Shown here piece by piece: positions 35,694 through 44,156 of a stretch of DNA of 64,000 nt. The stretch lies in the NCBI GenBank assembly GCA_910577735.1, contig CAJTOO010000014.1, forward strand, positions 76,735 to 140,734. The letters run 5' to 3'. The notes beneath the pieces were generated by a model. It searched no databases, was not told the origin of the DNA, and saw only the letters and a program-made list of their open reading frames with translations. Every line of letters starts with the position of its first letter. Positions within the stretch are counted from its first letter, which is position 1. This DNA is from an uncultured Lachnospiraceae bacterium. GTDB taxonomy: Bacteria > Bacillota > Clostridia > Lachnospirales > Lachnospiraceae. The position numbers and the translations under genes were made by a program.

Positions 35694-36782
35694 ATGATTT
35701 CAAGTCAGATTATAAAGACCAGTATTGAAGAGTTGAAAACCATTTCCAAGATTGATATGGCAGTGTGGGATTTAGAGGGTAAAGTGGTGGTTGCTACTTT
35801 TGAGTCAGAAGAGATCACACCGGCGCTGATTACGGGATTTGCAGAATCTCCTGCGGACAGTCAGGTCATAGGCACGCATCATCTGATGAAGGTGTTGGAT
35901 GAGGATGAAGTTCTCTTTATTCTGGATGCCAGAGGAACCAGTGAAGATACCTACATGATTGGCAAGATAGCAGTCTGTCAGCTTCAGCATCTGATCATTG
36001 CCTATAAGGAGCGTTATGACCGCAATAACTTTTTCCAGAATCTGCTGTTGGACAATATGCTCTTAGTGGATATTTACAATCGTGCCAAGAAACTGCATAT
36101 TGAGGTGGCGGTGCCAAGGGCGGTCTTTTTGATTGAGACGGATAAAGAGAAAGATTCCACAGCCATGGAACTGTTAAATGGCATGTTTACGTCCCAGATT
36201 GGGGATTATATCACATCGGTTGATGAAAGCAATGTAATATTGATCAAGTCCCTCATGCCTGAGGATGCTTATGACAGGCTGGATCAGATCGCAGATACTA
36301 TCGTGGATATGATGAACATGGAAGCGATGCTCAACGTGCGCGTATCCTACGGCACGATCGTGGGAGAACTCAAGGATGTCTCTAAATCTTATAAAGAGGC
36401 AAAGATGGCGCTGGATGTGGGCAAGATTTTCTATGCGGAAAAGAAGGTGACAGCCTACAATACCCTGGGAATTGGCCGTTTGATCTATCAGCTGCCGATC
36501 AATCTGTGTAAGATTTTCATTGAAGAGATATTCGGAGATAATGTTCCGAGTGAATTGGATGATGAGACCCTCTCAACCATTAATAAGTTCTTCGAGAACA
36601 ATCTGAATGTATCGGAGACTTCCAGGCAGCTCTTTGTACACCGGAATACCCTGGTGTATCGTATTGAGAAACTGGAAAAGAGCACGGGGCTGGATATTCG
36701 TACCTTTGACGATGCCCTGACCTTCAAGATTGCCCTGATGGTGGTAAATTATATGAAGTATCTGGATTCTTTGGATTATTAA
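35694..36782 (+). CDS. CdaR/PucR-like transcriptional regulator
   Basis: A 362-residue regulator with an N-terminal sensor of about 120 residues, a GGDEF-like degenerate middle and a C-terminal PucR-type helix-turn-helix (NNLNVSETSRQLFVHRNTLVYRIEKLEKSTGLD, about residues 302-335). The HTH matches the sugar diacid/purine regulator family. AGAGGG precedes the ATG. It lies downstream of the sugar ATPase but behind a terminator, and may control carbohydrate use. The ligand is unknown. Confidence 0.82.
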   Translation: MISSQIIKTSIEELKTISKIDMAVWDLEGKVVVATFESEEITPALITGFAESPADSQVIGTHHLMKVLDEDEVLFILDARGTSEDTYMIGKIAVCQLQHLIIAYKERYDRNNFFQNLLLDNMLLVDIYNRAKKLHIEVAVPRAVFLIETDKEKDSTAMELLNGMFTSQIGDYITSVDESNVILIKSLMPEDAYDRLDQIADTIVDMMNMEAMLNVRVSYGTIVGELKDVSKSYKEAKMALDVGKIFYAEKKVTAYNTLGIGRLIYQLPINLCKIFIEEIFGDNVPSELDDETLSTINKFFENNLNVSETSRQLFVHRNTLVYRIEKLEKSTGLDIRTFDDALTFKIALMVVNYMKYLDSLDY

Positions 36783-36806
36783 GGAATGTGATGATAACAA
36801 TATGAA

Positions 36807-36839
36807 ATATGTCGGACAGGATTGTCCGGCATATTTTTG
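36807..36839 (+). terminator. Terminator after the CdaR-like gene
   Basis: ATATGTCGGACA pairs with TGTCCGGCATAT around GGAT (one G-U), followed by TTTTTG. Confidence 0.85.
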
Positions 36840-36974
36840 TGTGTTCCCGCATATATATGGGATAAGTGCATGCAGGCGGTATTGTCTCAACATAACCGGG
36901 ACAAGAACAGCACGGGAATGAGCAAAAATATCGGCCAAGTTATATAAACATCATAATAAGAAAGAAGGAAGACT

Positions 36975-37994
36975 ATGTACCAGAAGGAAATTATCTATAT
37001 GGGACTGCATAAGGATGGCAGCAGGCTGGGAAGTGCAGGGTTTCTGAAAGTAGAGTGCCGGGACAGGGAGAGCAGCCTGTATCTCAAGATTAAAAATATA
37101 CCGCACTCAATAAACGGCAGATTTCCGGTAAGATTTTATAATGGTGCAGATTGGAAAGAAGTGGATGGAATCACACTGCAGGAAGGGGGCGGTCTGTGGG
37201 AAGAATGTGAGCCACAGTCTTTGAAACAGGTGCGTCTGCAGATCGTACTGCCCAGTGGATATCTGATTGAGGGGATAAGTAAAGAAGCACAGCAACAAGC
37301 ATCTGACCGTCAGGAAAAGGTGGATGCGGAAGAGAGAAAGCGTACATCCATCACAGAAGAGAATATGCTGCAGGACAGAGCCAATGAAGACAGAAATATG
37401 GAAAATCAGAGGAGTGAAAGTGCGGATACCAGCGTAAGTGACATAGAGAATACAAAGATTGCAAACAAGGATACCGGAGAAACTGCTATCGAGAATAGAA
37501 ATACAGGGGAGAGAGACATAAATCAGACGGAAACTGTTGAGCGGATTCCGGTCCAGAAGCAGAGGAGAAGCGTTCCGGAAACCATTTTGGAAGCGCCGGT
37601 TATGGTTTCTGAAGAATTGCCGCCGCCGATGGCTGATGATATGCAGATGAATGGGCTCAAAGAGGACAAGTGGGAACAGATCCTTTCCACTTATGACCAG
37701 ATTCATCCTTACGGAGATGAACGAGTCTATGTGAAATTAGAACCGAAAGACTTCGTCATCTTGCAGGCACAGTACCAGCAGCTGGTCAACAATAGCTTTC
37801 TGCTACATGGATTCTATAATTACCGTTATGTGATTTTGGGAAAAGAAAACGATTACTATCTGGGCGTGCCGGGTGTCTTTTATGAGAGAGAGAAAATGGT
37901 GGCCCTGATGTTTGGCTTTGAGGCCTTTGAGTGCCAGGGCGGTGAGGCGAAACCAGGAGAATTCGGATATTATCTGCGAAGGGTGGAACTGTAA
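36975..37994 (+). CDS. Uncharacterised protein with a disordered central linker
   Basis: A 339-residue cytoplasmic-looking protein in three parts: an N-terminal beta-rich domain of about 100 residues (IYMGLHKDGSRLGSAGFLKV), a long polar linker rich in Glu, Asn, Arg and Thr (about residues 105-225), and a C-terminal domain of about 110 residues (PYGDERVYVKLEPKDFVIL, later YYLGVPGVFYEREKMVALM). Proteins with this layout recur in Lachnospiraceae. No function is known to me. AAGAAGGAAG precedes the ATG. It is convergent with the radical SAM gene, whose stop is four bases away. Confidence 0.7.
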   Translation: MYQKEIIYMGLHKDGSRLGSAGFLKVECRDRESSLYLKIKNIPHSINGRFPVRFYNGADWKEVDGITLQEGGGLWEECEPQSLKQVRLQIVLPSGYLIEGISKEAQQQASDRQEKVDAEERKRTSITEENMLQDRANEDRNMENQRSESADTSVSDIENTKIANKDTGETAIENRNTGERDINQTETVERIPVQKQRRSVPETILEAPVMVSEELPPPMADDMQMNGLKEDKWEQILSTYDQIHPYGDERVYVKLEPKDFVILQAQYQQLVNNSFLLHGFYNYRYVILGKENDYYLGVPGVFYEREKMVALMFGFEAFECQGGEAKPGEFGYYLRRVEL

Positions 37995-37997
37995 AGG

Positions 37998-38957
37998 TCA
38001 GACACCTTCGCAGTCAAAAGCAGGAATAAAGCTTTCGGAAGCGGTTTCACCCTCTTGGATGAAGCCGTTTTCAATGCCGATGCGGATTGCATAGTCTATG
38101 ATTTCTTCGTATTCTTCCGGAGATATTCTGCGGTTTAAGGCGGGTATGTGGGCAATCTGCGGCATGGGTGTATATTGGTTCATAATACTGACATATATGT
38201 CATTTCTATACGTTTCATGAAGAAAGCGCAAAAGGTAACGGGAATCCTCTTCACATCCAGGCAGGAGCAGGTGCCGTACTATGACGCCCTTTCGCATAAG
38301 AGAATCCTCTCCGTCAACAAAGCTGGGCCGGCCTGTCTGGCGCAGCATTTCGTCAATTGCAGCAGATGCCTTTTCAAAATAATCGGGTGCGCCTGAATAG
38401 CGGGTGCTCAATGCGGTATCATGGTATTTTAAATCGGGAAGATAGATGTCAATCAGACCCTCCAGAGATTTGAGTGTATCGACCTTTTCATAGCCGGAAG
38501 TATTATAGACAACTGGAATGGCAAGACCGTTGTTTTTGGCTGTCTGCAGGGCCCTGATAATCTGGGGTATATAGTGTGTGGGTGTCACCAGATTAATATT
38601 GTGAGCCTTCTGCGCCTGTAATTCCAGAAAGATTTCAGCGAGCCGTTCCACGGTGATCTCTCTGCCGGTCTGCCCCTGCGCTATCGTATGATTCTGGCAG
38701 TAAACACAGCGCAGATTACAGCCACTGAAAAAGACTGTGCCGGAGCCGTTGGTGCCGGACAGGCATGGTTCTTCCCAGAAATGAAGAGCGGCGCGCGCTG
38801 CCATAATCCGGTCCGCTTGTCCGCAGAATCCTTTCTCGCCAGCAGCTCTGTCCGCATGACATTCCCGGGGACATAAGGTGCAGTCGGACATATCCTGCAA
38901 AGAAGATGTTTTGATGATTGTGGAGTTGGTGTGGGTAAATAAGGATTTCTCATTCAT
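37998..38957 (-). CDS. Radical SAM protein, PflA-like activating-enzyme type
   Basis: A 319-residue radical SAM enzyme. The 4Fe-4S motif is Cys80, Cys84 and Cys87 in SGCNLRCVYCQNH. An N-terminal cysteine-rich region (CTLCPRECHADRAAGEKGFC) matches the PflX-like group of glycyl-radical activating-enzyme relatives. Its substrate is not known. The start is uncertain: the first ATG at 38957 has no ribosome binding site and touches an 18-bp tandem repeat array; a later ATG before SDCTLC has only a weak site. No partner glycyl-radical enzyme is near. Confidence 0.85.
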   Translation of the reverse strand: MNEKSLFTHTNSTIIKTSSLQDMSDCTLCPRECHADRAAGEKGFCGQADRIMAARAALHFWEEPCLSGTNGSGTVFFSGCNLRCVYCQNHTIAQGQTGREITVERLAEIFLELQAQKAHNINLVTPTHYIPQIIRALQTAKNNGLAIPVVYNTSGYEKVDTLKSLEGLIDIYLPDLKYHDTALSTRYSGAPDYFEKASAAIDEMLRQTGRPSFVDGEDSLMRKGVIVRHLLLPGCEEDSRYLLRFLHETYRNDIYVSIMNQYTPMPQIAHIPALNRRISPEEYEEIIDYAIRIGIENGFIQEGETASESFIPAFDCEGV

Positions 38958-39028
38958 TATATAAGATTATCGTGTTATATAAGATTATCGTGTTATATAA
39001 GATTATCATGTTTTATAAGAGTATCATG
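38957..39028. repeat. Four tandem copies of an 18-bp repeat
   Basis: Units of TTATATAAGATTATCGTG start at 38957, 38975, 38993 and 39011. The first two are identical, the third differs by one base (CATG ending) and the fourth by three. The array ends on the start codon of the radical SAM gene, where promoter and ribosome binding site should be. Confidence 0.95.
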
Positions 39029-39073
39029 AGATAATAATTGATAATTTTCCGATGGCTGTTTATAGGACTATTT

Positions 39074-39342
39074 GAAAACCGTGCGCTTTATGTCGAGCCG
39101 AACCTAAGCACGTTACCTTTACAGTTAACTCCGCCAGGCACCCTCACGGCACATGAAAAGTTCCACTTAGTGCTGCTGTGTTCCCACCCTGACACGGTTC
39201 ATGGATATTCATTGCGTAAGACCCGAACTTCATCGCCACTTATAAAGGGCAGCTACCCAAGCGAAAGCCCTCGATAAAGCATCACCCCCACTAGAGCGGA
39301 TTGTGGGTACAGGGCACCGCTAACGCCCCGGCTGCACGGTTC
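39074..39342 (-). ncRNA. ffs: Signal recognition particle RNA, large Gram-positive type
   Basis: On the minus strand the transcript opens GAACCGTGCAGC, continues with GCGTTAGCGGTGCCCTGTA, a block shared with B. subtilis scRNA, and ends near GCACGG, which pairs with the opening CCGTGC. The domain IV region reads GTCAGGGTGGGAACACAGCA, keeping the GGAA and AGCAGC core that binds Ffh. The length of about 270 bases and the closing helix fit the scRNA class with an Alu domain. It has a perfect promoter upstream. Ends are estimated from the closing helix. Confidence 0.9.
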
Positions 39343-39346
39343 ATTT

Positions 39347-39375
39347 AGTATACTGTTTTTCGGAAAATTTGTCAA
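39347..39375 (-). promoter_or_regulatory. Consensus promoter of the SRP RNA gene
   Basis: Minus-strand TTGACA (39370-39375), a 17-base spacer and TATACT (39347-39352), placing the start about five bases later, at the SRP RNA 5' end. The adjoining 39376-39571 shows no gene. Confidence 0.85.
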
Positions 39376-39571
39376 CTTGAAATTAAGCTGATCAGAAGGT
39401 CTGGTTAGCAGGTCGTGCGGGTGATCTGTAGGTCTGCAATGCGGGAAAATACATTGACGTGACATTTTAATATGGTTTATGATGAAAAAGAGTCATTTCA
39501 TCAGCAATACAGTCCTTGGAGAGGGACTATAAACACTACTACTTTATAATACGAGGAGCAGATGATAAATC

Positions 39572-40189
39572 ATGAAAGTATTGATGATCAATGGAAGTCC
39601 GCGGACAAATGGCAATACATATGTAGCATTGCAGGAGATGGAGAAAGTGTTCGCGGGCGAGGGAATCGAAGTGGAGATTCTGCAAGTGGGCAATCAGGCC
39701 ATCCGTGGCTGTATCGCCTGCGGATCCTGTGCCAAAACAGGGAAATGTGTGTTTGATGATATGGTCAATGAGGCAGCGCTGAAGTTCGAGACCTGTGATG
39801 GCCTGGTAGTAGGGAGCCCGGTGTATTATGCGTCTGCCAATGCCACATTGGTAGCGTTTCTGACCCGGCTCTTTTACAGCACACACTTTAGCAAGACCAT
39901 GAAGGTGGGCGCCTGCGTGGCAGCAGCGCGCAGAGGGGGACTGACGGCTACCTTTGACGAACTGAACAAGTTCTTTGCCATTGCCGGTATGCCGGTGGCT
40001 TCCGGGCAGTATTGGAACGGTATCCACGGCAGGACACCGGGAGAAGCCGTGCAGGATGAAGAAGGCCTGCAGATGATGCGGACACTGGCCAGGAATATGT
40101 CTTTTCTTATGAAGAGTATCGCACTGGGTAAGGATGCATATGGGATTCCGGAGAGGGAGCCTTTTACGACTACGAATTTTGTGAGGTAA
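39572..40189 (+). CDS. NADPH-dependent FMN reductase-type flavoprotein
   Basis: A 205-residue flavodoxin-fold protein. The phosphate loop is MINGSPRTNGNTY near residue 5, followed by CIACGSCAKTGKCV, a cysteine cluster typical of iron-sulfur flavoprotein-like reductases, and GSPVYYASANATLVAF that binds the isoalloxazine. The GAGGAG site is unusually far (about 13 bases) from the ATG. It likely reduces flavin or quinone-like substrates in the cytoplasm; the exact substrate is unknown. Confidence 0.88.
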   Translation: MKVLMINGSPRTNGNTYVALQEMEKVFAGEGIEVEILQVGNQAIRGCIACGSCAKTGKCVFDDMVNEAALKFETCDGLVVGSPVYYASANATLVAFLTRLFYSTHFSKTMKVGACVAAARRGGLTATFDELNKFFAIAGMPVASGQYWNGIHGRTPGEAVQDEEGLQMMRTLARNMSFLMKSIALGKDAYGIPEREPFTTTNFVR

Positions 40190-40276
40190 AAGAAAAGAGC
40201 AGGTTCTTTTGTCAACAGGACAGCCTGTGCAGTGAAATGACACAGGAACTGAAAGTGAGGATAAGAGGTGTGCCGA

Positions 40277-40924
40277 ATGCAATATAAAGGTGCGATTTTT
40301 GATATGGACGGCGTTCTGTTTGATACAGAGCGCATATATCAGGAGACGTGGCAGGAGATTGCCGCCCGGCAGGATATCACGCTGGACGGCAGCTTCCTGC
40401 GGGCAATTTCCGGAACAAACGGTGCGCATATGTGCCGGGTAATAGAAAAATATTATCATGTGCCGGATGGTAAAGATATTATGGAAAGATGCATGGAACA
40501 AGTGAGGCAGAAGCTGTCCGTCTATGTTCCGATGAAAAAGGGCGTTCGTGATATACTGGATTACTTCCGGAAGAACGACATAGGGATAGCAGTTGCAAGC
40601 AGCAGTGCGGTACAGCAGATTGAGGCTAATCTGCAGATGAGCGGGATACGGGATTACTTTTCGGTTATTGTAAGCGGATCAGAAGTAAACCAAGGAAAAC
40701 CGGAGCCGGATATCTTCCTGTTAGCGGCCAAGAGACTGCACTATGCCCCGGAAGAATGTTTTGTCTTTGAAGACAGTGAGAATGGGATCAGGGCAGGCTA
40801 TGCGGCTGGGTGTTTTACGGTGATGGTGCCGGATCTGCTTGAGGCATCTTCTGAGATACAGCCCTATTGCAGGAAGATATGTTCGGATTTGGAACAGGCA
40901 GTGCGGGAGATAATCAGGATGTAG
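40277..40924 (+). CDS. HAD-superfamily phosphatase/phosphomutase
   Basis: A 215-residue HAD subfamily IA protein. The ATG at 40277 follows AGAGG. Motif I is FDMDGVLFDTE (nucleophile Asp9, acid/base Asp11), motif II is VASSSAVQQIE, the lysine is in GKPEPDIFL, and motif III is VFEDSENGIRAGYAAG. These are shared by beta-phosphoglucomutases and sugar-phosphate phosphatases. The substrate cannot be decided from sequence. Confidence 0.9.
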   Translation: MQYKGAIFDMDGVLFDTERIYQETWQEIAARQDITLDGSFLRAISGTNGAHMCRVIEKYYHVPDGKDIMERCMEQVRQKLSVYVPMKKGVRDILDYFRKNDIGIAVASSSAVQQIEANLQMSGIRDYFSVIVSGSEVNQGKPEPDIFLLAAKRLHYAPEECFVFEDSENGIRAGYAAGCFTVMVPDLLEASSEIQPYCRKICSDLEQAVREIIRM

Positions 40925-40981
40925 TTGTTGGTGAATTTTGAAGAAATAGAGATTGTGAAAGAAAATGATAATGTTACTATA

Positions 40982-41027
40982 CAGAGGGTGCCCTCAGTCA
41001 TCTCATGACTTTGGAGGACACCCTCTG
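40982..41027. other. Long inverted repeat 3' of tRNA-Ser
   Basis: CAGAGGGTG pairs with CACCCTCTG, with inner complementarity GTCAT/ATGAC. It lies just beyond the 3' end of the tRNA gene. Neither strand has a clear T-run, so tRNA 3' processing or a weak terminator are options. Confidence 0.5.
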
Positions 41028-41031
41028 GAAA

Positions 41032-41117
41032 CGGAGATGGAGGGATTCGAACCCTCGTGCCCCGGAGGGCTAACGCATTTCGAGTGCGCCCCGTTATGAC
41101 CACTTCGATACATCTCC
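41032..41117 (-). tRNA. tRNA-Ser (anticodon CGA)
   Basis: Minus strand: GGAGATG acceptor arm pairs with CATCTCC plus discriminator G. The anticodon arm CGCA-CTCGAAA-TGCG gives anticodon CGA (reads UCG). A long variable arm, typical of serine tRNAs, and a T arm with GGTTCGAATCC are present. CCA is not encoded. Confidence 0.95.
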
Positions 41118-41225
41118 ATACGAATAAGATTATAAGTTGAAAACAAATCCTTGTCTACTGTTTTTCTAAAATCTTTTCCCAAAATCTTTCAGAAGGACAA
41201 GAGAGTTTCGGAAATGGAGCTGAAT

Positions 41226-41756
41226 ATGGCGATAACACAGGATGAAAAATATATGAAGGAAGCAATCCGTCAGGCGAAAAAGGCCTATGCGCTGGGTGAA
41301 GTGCCAATCGGTTGCGTGATTGTCTATCAGGACAAGATTATCGGCAGGGGTTATAATCGCCGTAACACGGATAAAAATACGCTTGCTCATGCAGAGATCA
41401 CGGCCATCCATAAGGCCAGCAGGAAGATGAAAGACTGGCGGCTTGAGGAGTGTACGCTTTATGTCACATTAGAACCTTGTCAGATGTGTGCCGGGGCTAT
41501 TGTACAGGCGAGGATTACAGAGACAGTGATTGGGGCCATGAATCCCAAGGCAGGGTGTGGGGGATCTATTTTAAATATTTTGGAAATGCCGGAATTTAAC
41601 CATCAGGTGGTGGTGCGCCGGGGCATTTTGGAGGAAGAATGTACCTGCCTGCTGCAGAACTTTTTTAAGGAACTGAGAGAGAGAAACAGGATAGAGAAAC
41701 AGCTGCGCCGGGAGCATGAAGAAAGAGAGGCGGCAAAAGACGATCCGGATGTGTAA
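41226..41756 (+). CDS. tadA: tRNA-specific adenosine deaminase
   Basis: A 176-residue enzyme that deaminates A34 to inosine in tRNA-Arg(ACG). The ATG at 41226 has GGAG six bases upstream; in-frame upstream ATGs are less supported. The zinc and catalytic residues are His55 and Glu57 (LAHAEITAI) and Cys85 and Cys88 (LEPCQMCAGA). The basic helical C-terminus is typical. The left boundary repeat of the filamentous-phage-like element begins six bases after its stop, so the insertion leaves tadA intact. Confidence 0.95.
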   Translation: MAITQDEKYMKEAIRQAKKAYALGEVPIGCVIVYQDKIIGRGYNRRNTDKNTLAHAEITAIHKASRKMKDWRLEECTLYVTLEPCQMCAGAIVQARITETVIGAMNPKAGCGGSILNILEMPEFNHQVVVRRGILEEECTCLLQNFFKELRERNRIEKQLRREHEEREAAKDDPDV

Positions 41757-41761
41757 AATCA

Positions 41762-41778
41762 TGCGTAAAATCAGGCGG
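41762..41778 (+). repeat. Left boundary repeat (candidate attL)
   Basis: TGCGTAAAATCAGGCGG, identical to 53792-53808. A partial echo (GTGTAAAATC) overlaps the tadA stop just before it. Confidence 0.7.
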
Positions 41779-41833
41779 TGAATTGCAACAATAAAATCAA
41801 GATTTGAAAATCTTTGTGACATTTTCACAATCA

Positions 41834-41883
41834 AACAGGCTGTATATGACCCGGATCTGAGGGTATACAGCCTGTTGTTTTTG
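41834..41883 (+). terminator. Terminator downstream of tadA
   Basis: AACAGGCTGTATA pairs perfectly with TATACAGCCTGTT, followed by GTTTTTGT. It lies just inside the candidate left boundary, so it may belong to the element's end, or it may be a host terminator, which would shift the boundary. Confidence 0.85.
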
Positions 41884-41991
41884 TATATTTTTACTAATGC
41901 CTTATTTTAGGGTACAAAAAATAAAAGTACTTATCGTACCATCCCTAACCTACCCCAACCCCTCCCTTCCCCGTCTCCAGGGGAGGGGCTG

Positions 41992-43029
41992 TTATGCTGT
42001 GGCCACGCCTATCTGTTTGAGATACATGTTACTAGAGAGACCGCCCAGGATCTTCCGGGGATAGTTATTGATCCAGGCCTCCACCATGGCCACCTGCTTA
42101 GGTGTGATATCATCAAAGTTTGTTCCCTTTGGAAAAAAACGCCTGATCATACGGTTGATATTCTCATTAGTGCCCCGTTCAAAAGAACTGTACGGATGAC
42201 AATAATAAAGAGTTGTCCGGGGCTGTTTTGTATAGATGCTCTTTTCTATGCCTTTTGCATCAAGGAACTCTACGCCATTGTCACAGGTTATGGTCTTAAA
42301 CTTTTCCCGAAATGCCTTACTGCCATATTGTTTTTCAAGCCTGTTAAGAGCACGGACTACTGTAGATGACTTCTTATCCCGTATCTTTAAGATGATCTCT
42401 TCCCGGCCCATACGTTCCGACAAGACCAGGAGGCAGGATCTTCCTGTATTTTGAGCACTGACAACAGTATCCATCTCCCAATGGCCATACTGTCCCCTAT
42501 CTTGGATGGATACAGGACGTTCTTCTATGGAGCGGCCCTTACGGTTGTTCAGGGCAACAGTAGACTTTTCTGTCTTTTTTTTCTTTCGGGGCCTCTTATA
42601 AGGCAGGTCATCATTGGTGATGTTCAGGAACAATCCCATGTCAAGGTAGTTATAGATCGTCTTGAAACATAGGGTAGTAGAGAAGTGAGAGTTTTCGTTT
42701 TTTATGCGCTGGAGCAAGGCTTCTGGTGAATACTTCTGTTCTTTTATCATCGTTTCTATGTATGCTGCGAGCTGATGGTCTGCCCCTATCTTTAAGTTCC
42801 GGCCACGGTTGGCAGCAGACTTTTCATACATCATCTGGGCGTAGTCTGCTCTATAGATTCTGTAGACCTTTAACTGTGTATCCATCTGTTCCACTGTGCC
42901 GCGCTCTATCTCTTTGTAGAGGGTATTGTATTTGATGCCAAGGACTTTGGCGATACGCGGCTTCGTATACTTTTCCTTGAGCAGTAACTCGATATCATAT
43001 CTCTGTCTCTCTGTTATGTAGTTTCCCAT
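41992..43029 (-). CDS. IS30-family transposase, candidate phage integrase
   Basis: A 345-residue transposase. The ATG at 43029 follows GAGGAG with six bases. The N-terminal HTH region (YITERQRYDIELLLKEKYTK, then KPRIAKVLGIKYNTLYKEIERG) is the IS30 type. The DDE catalytic core shows Asp in GHWEMDTVV, Asp in TCDNGVEF and Glu in SFERGTNENINRMIRR. It is intact. It lies at the left end of the phage element in the same orientation as its genes. Spiroplasma plectrovirus SpV1 carries an IS30-type transposase, so it may act as the element's integrase; an independent IS inside or beside the prophage is the alternative. Confidence 0.92.
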   Translation of the reverse strand: MGNYITERQRYDIELLLKEKYTKPRIAKVLGIKYNTLYKEIERGTVEQMDTQLKVYRIYRADYAQMMYEKSAANRGRNLKIGADHQLAAYIETMIKEQKYSPEALLQRIKNENSHFSTTLCFKTIYNYLDMGLFLNITNDDLPYKRPRKKKKTEKSTVALNNRKGRSIEERPVSIQDRGQYGHWEMDTVVSAQNTGRSCLLVLSERMGREEIILKIRDKKSSTVVRALNRLEKQYGSKAFREKFKTITCDNGVEFLDAKGIEKSIYTKQPRTTLYYCHPYSSFERGTNENINRMIRRFFPKGTNFDDITPKQVAMVEAWINNYPRKILGGLSSNMYLKQIGVATA

Positions 43030-43063
43030 CGTGGTCTCCTCTATAGTTTCATTTTTTTCCACG

Positions 43064-43137
43064 ATGTCACAAAGATATCCTGTAATAAAGGGTGATATGA
43101 ACACGTTCCGTGCCCTTTACTACAGGATATCTTTGTG
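43064..43137. repeat. 25-bp near-perfect inverted repeat upstream of the transposase
   Basis: Arms at 43068-43092 and 43113-43137 match at 24 of 25 positions (CACAAAGATATCC... against ...GGATATCTTTGTG) around a 20-base loop. The left end also contains ATGTCACAAAGAT (43064-43076), whose exact complement ATCTTTGTGACAT occurs at 41810-41822 beyond the transposase 3' end. They may be transposon ends or an operator in the transposase promoter. Confidence 0.75.
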
Positions 43138-43170
43138 TGGATGATAGGAAGGCTATGACAGACATACGTT

Positions 43171-43212
43171 TTGCCCGGAACCCTAGCGCCCATGGGTTCC
43201 CGTTCCGGGCAA
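43171..43212. other. Nested hairpin in the gap between transposase and the 243-residue gene
   Basis: TTGCCCGGAAC pairs with GTTCCGGGCAA, and inside it GGAACCC can instead pair with GGGTTCC. It is the most GC-rich part of the gap 43030-43320 and could be a terminator for the phage operon or a packaging/replication hairpin. Confidence 0.55.
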
Positions 43213-43320
43213 TCGGCAGAGCCGACCACTCACTATCTTAAAAACGGCGAACAAGGAAAAAGGGAAGGACTGTCATAAGAACGATCTTTCCCCTCTACAT
43301 ACGAATATTGAGAAATATAC

Positions 43321-44052
43321 TTATTGATCATCACATGACTGCCAGAGACGGAAATAATATTTATACTCATCTTTATAGATCAAGTCACAGACGATATTTC
43401 CGTCTACAAGTTTTCCATTGCAATCAAACACATTGAATACAACATTTTCATTCAACGCATCACAAGTGCGGACGATATCCTGCCTGACGATACCTTGTGT
43501 ACTTTCATATCTTTTAAGATCAAAGAGCTTCTTTTTCGGTTGCGTTGACGCAACTGGATCATTACTTTCTTTCAGACTCTTTTTAAACTCCCGGATCTCT
43601 TTGACTGTCATATCTGAGGTGATCTTTTTTCTATCCTCTTCTGAGAGCGGCAGCATCTCACAGAGCTGGGTGTAGGAATAATCTTTCCAATGTTCAGACA
43701 GGTCCATAGCGCAGCCGACAGACTTAACCCCGGCACTATATCTCACATCATTGGATGCATTGAACTGCTCATATACATTTATGCATCTTGAAACAGCACC
43801 TTTATCAAGCCCAAGATTTACATCACAGAATTCTTCCAAATTCAGATAACCAAAATCTCTATAGTATCCGCATGCCTTAAATTCTGCCAGGTGAAACCCT
43901 AGCCTTATATAGTATTTCCTAATATCCGTCAGATCAGTATACAGATATTTCAAAGAATGAAAAGCCTCTTTGCGAGGATCCTCACTGAAAACATGATCAC
44001 CAAGTACAACATCAATATCGCAATCTTTTGTTGTTATATCTGTAGTCCTCAT
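43321..44052 (-). CDS. Putative DNA-binding regulator of the phage element
   Basis: A 243-residue protein; GGGAGG precedes the ATG. The middle (LNLEEFCDVNLGLDKGAVSRCINVYEQF, about residues 70-97) reads like a helix-turn-helix similar to plasmid and integrative-element proteins that bind DNA. A polar region and a small C-terminal domain follow. No named family is recalled. A 28-bp near-palindrome lies 37 bases before its start. Within its coding sequence is a 16-bp palindrome that recurs at the replication origin. A regulatory or replication-accessory role is inferred. Confidence 0.6.
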   Translation of the reverse strand: MRTTDITTKDCDIDVVLGDHVFSEDPRKEAFHSLKYLYTDLTDIRKYYIRLGFHLAEFKACGYYRDFGYLNLEEFCDVNLGLDKGAVSRCINVYEQFNASNDVRYSAGVKSVGCAMDLSEHWKDYSYTQLCEMLPLSEEDRKKITSDMTVKEIREFKKSLKESNDPVASTQPKKKLFDLKRYESTQGIVRQDIVRTCDALNENVVFNVFDCNGKLVDGNIVCDLIYKDEYKYYFRLWQSCDDQ

Positions 44053-44088
44053 AATATTTCCTCCCTATAAATATTCAGAAGATATGTG

Positions 44089-44147
44089 ATACAAAATACC
44101 TGCAGGTGTTTTGTATTACGATATCCCTGGAAACTTGTATTACGATA
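44089..44147. promoter_or_regulatory. Operator cluster: 28-bp palindrome plus two direct repeats
   Basis: ATACAAAA at 44089-44096 mirrors TTTTGTAT at 44109-44116 around a CCTGCAGG core (26 of 28 positions symmetric). TTGTATTACGATA then occurs twice, at 44111 and 44135. The cluster sits between the RHH-like gene and the 243-residue gene and is a good candidate for repressor binding. Confidence 0.7.
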
Positions 44148-44156
44148 CTCCTGAGA

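Noticed and set aside
38957..39028. Possible CRISPR array
   Set aside because: The 18-bp units are directly adjacent with no spacers and there are no cas genes nearby.
39038..39277. Plus-strand 79-residue open frame
   Set aside because: It lies over the minus-strand SRP RNA gene and has no ribosome binding site.
41032..41117. tRNA-Ser as the integration site of the element
   Set aside because: The boundary repeat does not match any part of the tRNA and lies about 640 bases away, beyond tadA.
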